Origin: a virus
Virus record (IMG/VR): IMGVR_UViG_3300023180_000351
Span: 1 to 26,201 of that record
DNA length: 26,201 nt
Reading direction: 5' to 3' (one strand)
Shown here: positions 23,657 through 26,201 of the stretch, piece by piece
How positions within the stretch are numbered: position 1 is the stretch's first letter
Layout of the letters: each line of letters begins with the position of its first letter
Made by a program: the position numbers and the translations under genes
The notes under the pieces: generated by a model
What the model was told of the DNA's origin: nothing
The model's database searches: none
The model's input: only the letters and a program-made list of their open reading frames with translations

Positions 23657-24150
23657 TGAGTTGGCAAGAATTTAAAGCAAGAGCAAAAATAATAGAAGAA
23701 AACTTTGCAAAGAATTTAACAAACCCTAAATGGGCAAATGATTATCAAGACATGCACGAACATTGGGATGTGGAAGGTACATTAGATGGTAAGCTTTTAA
23801 AGTTTGATGTTAAAGGTATGAAAAAAGTAAATCGTTGGGATAATAAAAAACAAGATGACATTGCTTGGGTTGAAGGAACTAATGTTAGAGGTAAACCTGG
23901 ATGGGTAAAAGGCAAAGCAGATTATATAGTATTTGAAAGAACTGATCATTGGCTTCTAATTGGTAGACAAGAATTATTAGATCACGTACAAAATAAACTA
24001 AAGGAGAAAGGTTACGAAAAAGGTAAAGGAGTTTATCAAATCTATCAAAGAGAAGGTAGACTTGATAAAATCACCATGGTCCCTTTTCAAGATATGGAAC
24101 AATTAACTAATGTAAAAAGGATAAATAAAGATGCAGAAAATAATATTTAA
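23656..24150 (+). CDS. Putative PD-(D/E)xK-type endonuclease
   Basis: In this 164-residue protein, HWDVEGTLDG and LLKFDVKGMK align with the PD-(D/E)xK nuclease core: D38 (or E40), then D51-x-K53 on the next strand. GKADYIVFERTDHWLLIGR continues as a third strand pair. This pattern is typical of small phage endonucleases and Holliday junction resolvase-like enzymes that cut branched or host DNA. The motif is short, so the assignment is provisional. It overlaps the polymerase gene by 20 bases and so is translated with it, suiting a role in recombination or host-DNA breakdown during replication. A restriction-like function seems unlikely because no methylase is nearby. Confidence 0.55.
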   Translation: MSWQEFKARAKIIEENFAKNLTNPKWANDYQDMHEHWDVEGTLDGKLLKFDVKGMKKVNRWDNKKQDDIAWVEGTNVRGKPGWVKGKADYIVFERTDHWLLIGRQELLDHVQNKLKEKGYEKGKGVYQIYQREGRLDKITMVPFQDMEQLTNVKRINKDAENNI

Positions 24151-25984
24151 ACCACAAACAGAATGGTTACCACCTGAAGAATTTCCAGATCTATCTAAAC
24201 ACGATGAGATTGCAATTGACTTAGAAACCAAAGATCCTGAACTAACAAAGATGGGATCAGGAGCAATCATTGGTAAAGGAGAAGTAGTAGGTATCGCTGT
24301 AGCTGTTGAAGGCTGGTGTGGATATTATCCCATTGCTCATGGCGGTGGTGGAAACATGGACAAAGCTATGGTTCTTAAATGGTTTCAAGATGTTTTAAAT
24401 ACTAAGGCTTGTAAAATATTTCACAATGCAATGTACGATGTTTGTTGGATTAGATCTATGGGTTTAAATATTAATGGTGCTATTATAGATACTATGATTG
24501 CATCTGCCTTGTGTGATGAAAATCAATTTCGTTTTGATTTAAATACTTGTGCTAAAAGATATGTGGGTACAGGAAAAGATGAAACAGCTTTATATGCAGC
24601 AGCAAAAGAATGGGGCATTGATCCTAAAGGTGAGATGTATAAATTACCTGCAATGTATGTAGGACAATACGCAGAAAAAGATGCAGCCATTACATTACAA
24701 CTATGGCAATATTTAAAAACAGAAATAACTAATCAAGATATACAATCTATTTTCGATATGGAAACAGAACTATTTCCTTGCCTCGTTGATATGCGTTTTT
24801 TAGGGGTTCGTGTAGATACAGAAGGAGCCCACTTATTAAAGAAAAAATTAGTTGAAGAAGAACAGTCAGCATTACTAGCAGTGAAAAAAGAAACAGGAAT
24901 AGAACCTCAGATATGGGCAGCAAGATCGATTGCCAAAGTTTTTGAGAAACTAAAATTACCTTATGATGTAACTGAGAAAACATCTGCTCCTTCTTTTACT
25001 AAAAATTTTTTACAAAACCATCCCCATCCAGTGGTTCAAAAGATTGCAAGAGCCAGAGAAATAAACAAGGCTCACACAACTTTTATTGATACCATACTAA
25101 AACATTCTCATAAAGGTAGAATACACGCTGAGATTAACCAACTTCGTGGGGATAACGGCGGAACTGTGACGGGTAGATTTAGCTATTCGAATCCTAATTT
25201 ACAGCAAATTCCTGCTAGAAATAAGGAACTTGGACCTATGATTAGGTCATTATTTATACCCGAGAAGGGCCATACATGGGGTGTATTTGACTATTCTCAG
25301 CAAGAGCCTAGGTTGGTAGTACATTATGCAGGATTACAGAACCTATACGGCGTTGATGATGTATTAGATTCCTATAATAATGATCCTGATACAGACTTTC
25401 ATACAATCGTTGCCGATATGGCTAATATACCAAGATCTCAGGCTAAAACTATTAACCTAGGACTGTTCTATGGTATGGGTAAAAATAAATTACAGGCTGA
25501 ACTAGGAGTAGACAAAGAAACTTCTGATGGTTTGTTTAAACAATACCATGATCGAGTTCCCTTTGTTAAACAGCTAATGGATAACGTCATGCAAAGAGCA
25601 CAGCAACGTGGTCAGATAAGAACTTTACTTGGAAGATTATGTAGGTTTCATCTATGGGAGCCGAATATGTTTGGAATGCATAAAGCAATGACACATGATG
25701 CAGCGCTCTTGGAACACGGACCAGGGATTAGAAGAGCTTACACTTACAAAGCTTTAAATAAATTAATTCAAGGATCAGCAGCTGACATGACTAAAAAAGC
25801 AATGATCGAATTATATAAAGAGGGTATCATACCACATATACAAGTGCATGATGAACTTGATATATCTATAGAGTCTCCAGAACATGCAAATAAAATAAAA
25901 GAAATTATGGAGCACGCAGTTGAACTGCAAGTACCCAATAAAGTAGACTATGAATCTGGTCCAAATTGGGGTAATATAAAATGA
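24131..25984 (+). CDS. polA: Family A DNA polymerase with 3'-5' exonuclease domain
   Basis: The 617-residue enzyme is the size of T7-type replicative polymerases and lacks a 5'-nuclease domain. Exonuclease motifs are D30-x-E32 (AIDLETK), FHNAMYDVCW with D103, and YAEKDAAI with Y180 and D184, so proofreading looks intact. Polymerase motif A is FDYSQQEPR with D387. Motif B is AKTINLGLFYG with K439 and Y447. Motif C is QVHDE with D574 and E575. The residue equivalent to E. coli Pol I Phe762 is Leu443. It should be the replicative polymerase, working with the primase and helicase encoded upstream. AAGGAT precedes the ATG. The symbol is given by family; it is not an orthologue of the host repair enzyme. 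Confidence 0.95.
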   Translation: MQKIIFKPQTEWLPPEEFPDLSKHDEIAIDLETKDPELTKMGSGAIIGKGEVVGIAVAVEGWCGYYPIAHGGGGNMDKAMVLKWFQDVLNTKACKIFHNAMYDVCWIRSMGLNINGAIIDTMIASALCDENQFRFDLNTCAKRYVGTGKDETALYAAAKEWGIDPKGEMYKLPAMYVGQYAEKDAAITLQLWQYLKTEITNQDIQSIFDMETELFPCLVDMRFLGVRVDTEGAHLLKKKLVEEEQSALLAVKKETGIEPQIWAARSIAKVFEKLKLPYDVTEKTSAPSFTKNFLQNHPHPVVQKIARAREINKAHTTFIDTILKHSHKGRIHAEINQLRGDNGGTVTGRFSYSNPNLQQIPARNKELGPMIRSLFIPEKGHTWGVFDYSQQEPRLVVHYAGLQNLYGVDDVLDSYNNDPDTDFHTIVADMANIPRSQAKTINLGLFYGMGKNKLQAELGVDKETSDGLFKQYHDRVPFVKQLMDNVMQRAQQRGQIRTLLGRLCRFHLWEPNMFGMHKAMTHDAALLEHGPGIRRAYTYKALNKLIQGSAADMTKKAMIELYKEGIIPHIQVHDELDISIESPEHANKIKEIMEHAVELQVPNKVDYESGPNWGNIK

Positions 25985-25990
25985 TAAACT

Positions 25991-26201
25991 ATGGCTTACT
26001 TGAACGCAAACATACCACCGACTTACGCACAAATAAGAAAGGAGTATTTATATGATCTTAAAAAACATAAAGGAGAAGTCAGTGACTGCATTATCTTTGG
26101 TCTTAGCGCTCTTACAGGCAGGGCTATATTATTTCATGCTATTATGGAAAACGGTGCAATATTTTATCGCTTACCAATTAGCGCGTTTATTCAACAGGGA
26201 T
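25991..26201 (+). CDS. Conserved hypothetical protein (partial, runs off the right edge)
   Basis: The frame opens six bases after the polymerase stop and stays open to the edge (70 codons). The start MAYLNANIPPTYAQIRKEYL, then YDLKKHKGEVSDCIIFGLSA and FYRLPISAFI, recalls a small protein found next to replication genes in many marine podoviruses and cyanophages, with no known function. A compact alpha/beta fold is likely. Only the C-terminal end is missing, as such proteins are usually about 80-100 residues long. The closeness to the polymerase suggests co-transcription. Confidence 0.75.
   Translation, partial: MAYLNANIPPTYAQIRKEYLYDLKKHKGEVSDCIIFGLSALTGRAILFHAIMENGAIFYRLPISAFIQQG
26052..26201 (+). 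CDS. Possible overlapping membrane-protein ORF (partial)
   Basis: In the +2 frame of the gene above, ATG 26052 follows GGAG (26041-26044) at an ideal 7-base gap, and the frame stays open to the window edge (50 codons). The product starts MILKNIKEKSVTALSLVLAL and continues into a hydrophobic stretch (LLQAGLYYFMLLW), as for a small membrane protein. The other frame looks like the conserved gene, so this would be a nested overlapping gene or a coincidence. Confidence 0.25.
   Translation, partial: MILKNIKEKSVTALSLVLALLQAGLYYFMLLWKTVQYFIAYQLARLFNRD

Noticed and set aside
1-26201. CRISPR arrays, insertion sequences or toxin-antitoxin loci
   Set aside because: No regularly spaced direct repeats, transposase motifs or paired small toxin/antitoxin genes were seen; the repetitive region is explained by Gly codons.

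Overview
The window is a continuous, gene-dense, AT-rich piece of a double-stranded DNA bacteriophage genome. Small phage-type genes overlap or nearly touch, almost all lie on one strand, and there are no host housekeeping genes, rRNA or tRNA. The combination of an archaeo-eukaryotic-type primase, a UvrD-like helicase, a short family A DNA polymerase, a SNF2 helicase, several 2-oxoglutarate/Fe(II) oxygenases and a set of marine-phage conserved proteins fits a short-tailed marine phage, most likely of the SAR11 (Pelagibacter) podovirus type. That host is inferred from base composition and remembered gene resemblance, not proven. No integrase, phage RNA polymerase, terminase, portal or capsid gene is visible; the head genes presumably lie outside the window.

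Left part (1-4061): the end of a tail protein, a 589-residue glycine-rich fibre with two copies of a poly-glycine domain, then three different 2-oxoglutarate/Fe(II) oxygenase genes and a small ORF, closed by a strong intrinsic terminator. Middle part (4105-16102): a P22 gp10-like tail accessory protein and a run of tightly coupled virion genes that probably encode internal or ejection proteins, including a 1420-residue protein. A second terminator follows. Next come lysis candidates (16179-16837): a coiled-coil/single-membrane-segment protein and an M15-type peptidase. The 130-base convergent gap after them holds a candidate folded RNA.

Right part (16968-26201): a SNF2 helicase on the minus strand, fired from a host-like promoter that overlaps a possible plus-strand promoter. 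The plus-strand replication block follows: three conserved proteins of unknown or tentative role, primase, SF1 helicase, a DUF3310 protein, a small basic protein, a putative PD-(D/E)xK nuclease and DNA polymerase. A conserved hypothetical gene runs off the right edge.

Working together, the right block would copy the genome (primase makes primers, helicases unwind, family A polymerase extends, nuclease processes DNA). The middle block would build the tail and the DNA-delivery apparatus, and the lysis genes would release progeny. The most attractive hypothesis is that the oxygenases encoded right after the Gly/Pro-rich fibre hydroxylate that fibre. Other points of interest are a Leu at the Phe762-equivalent site of the polymerase, the candidate RNA at 16839-16929, and recurring short motifs shared between adjacent virion proteins.
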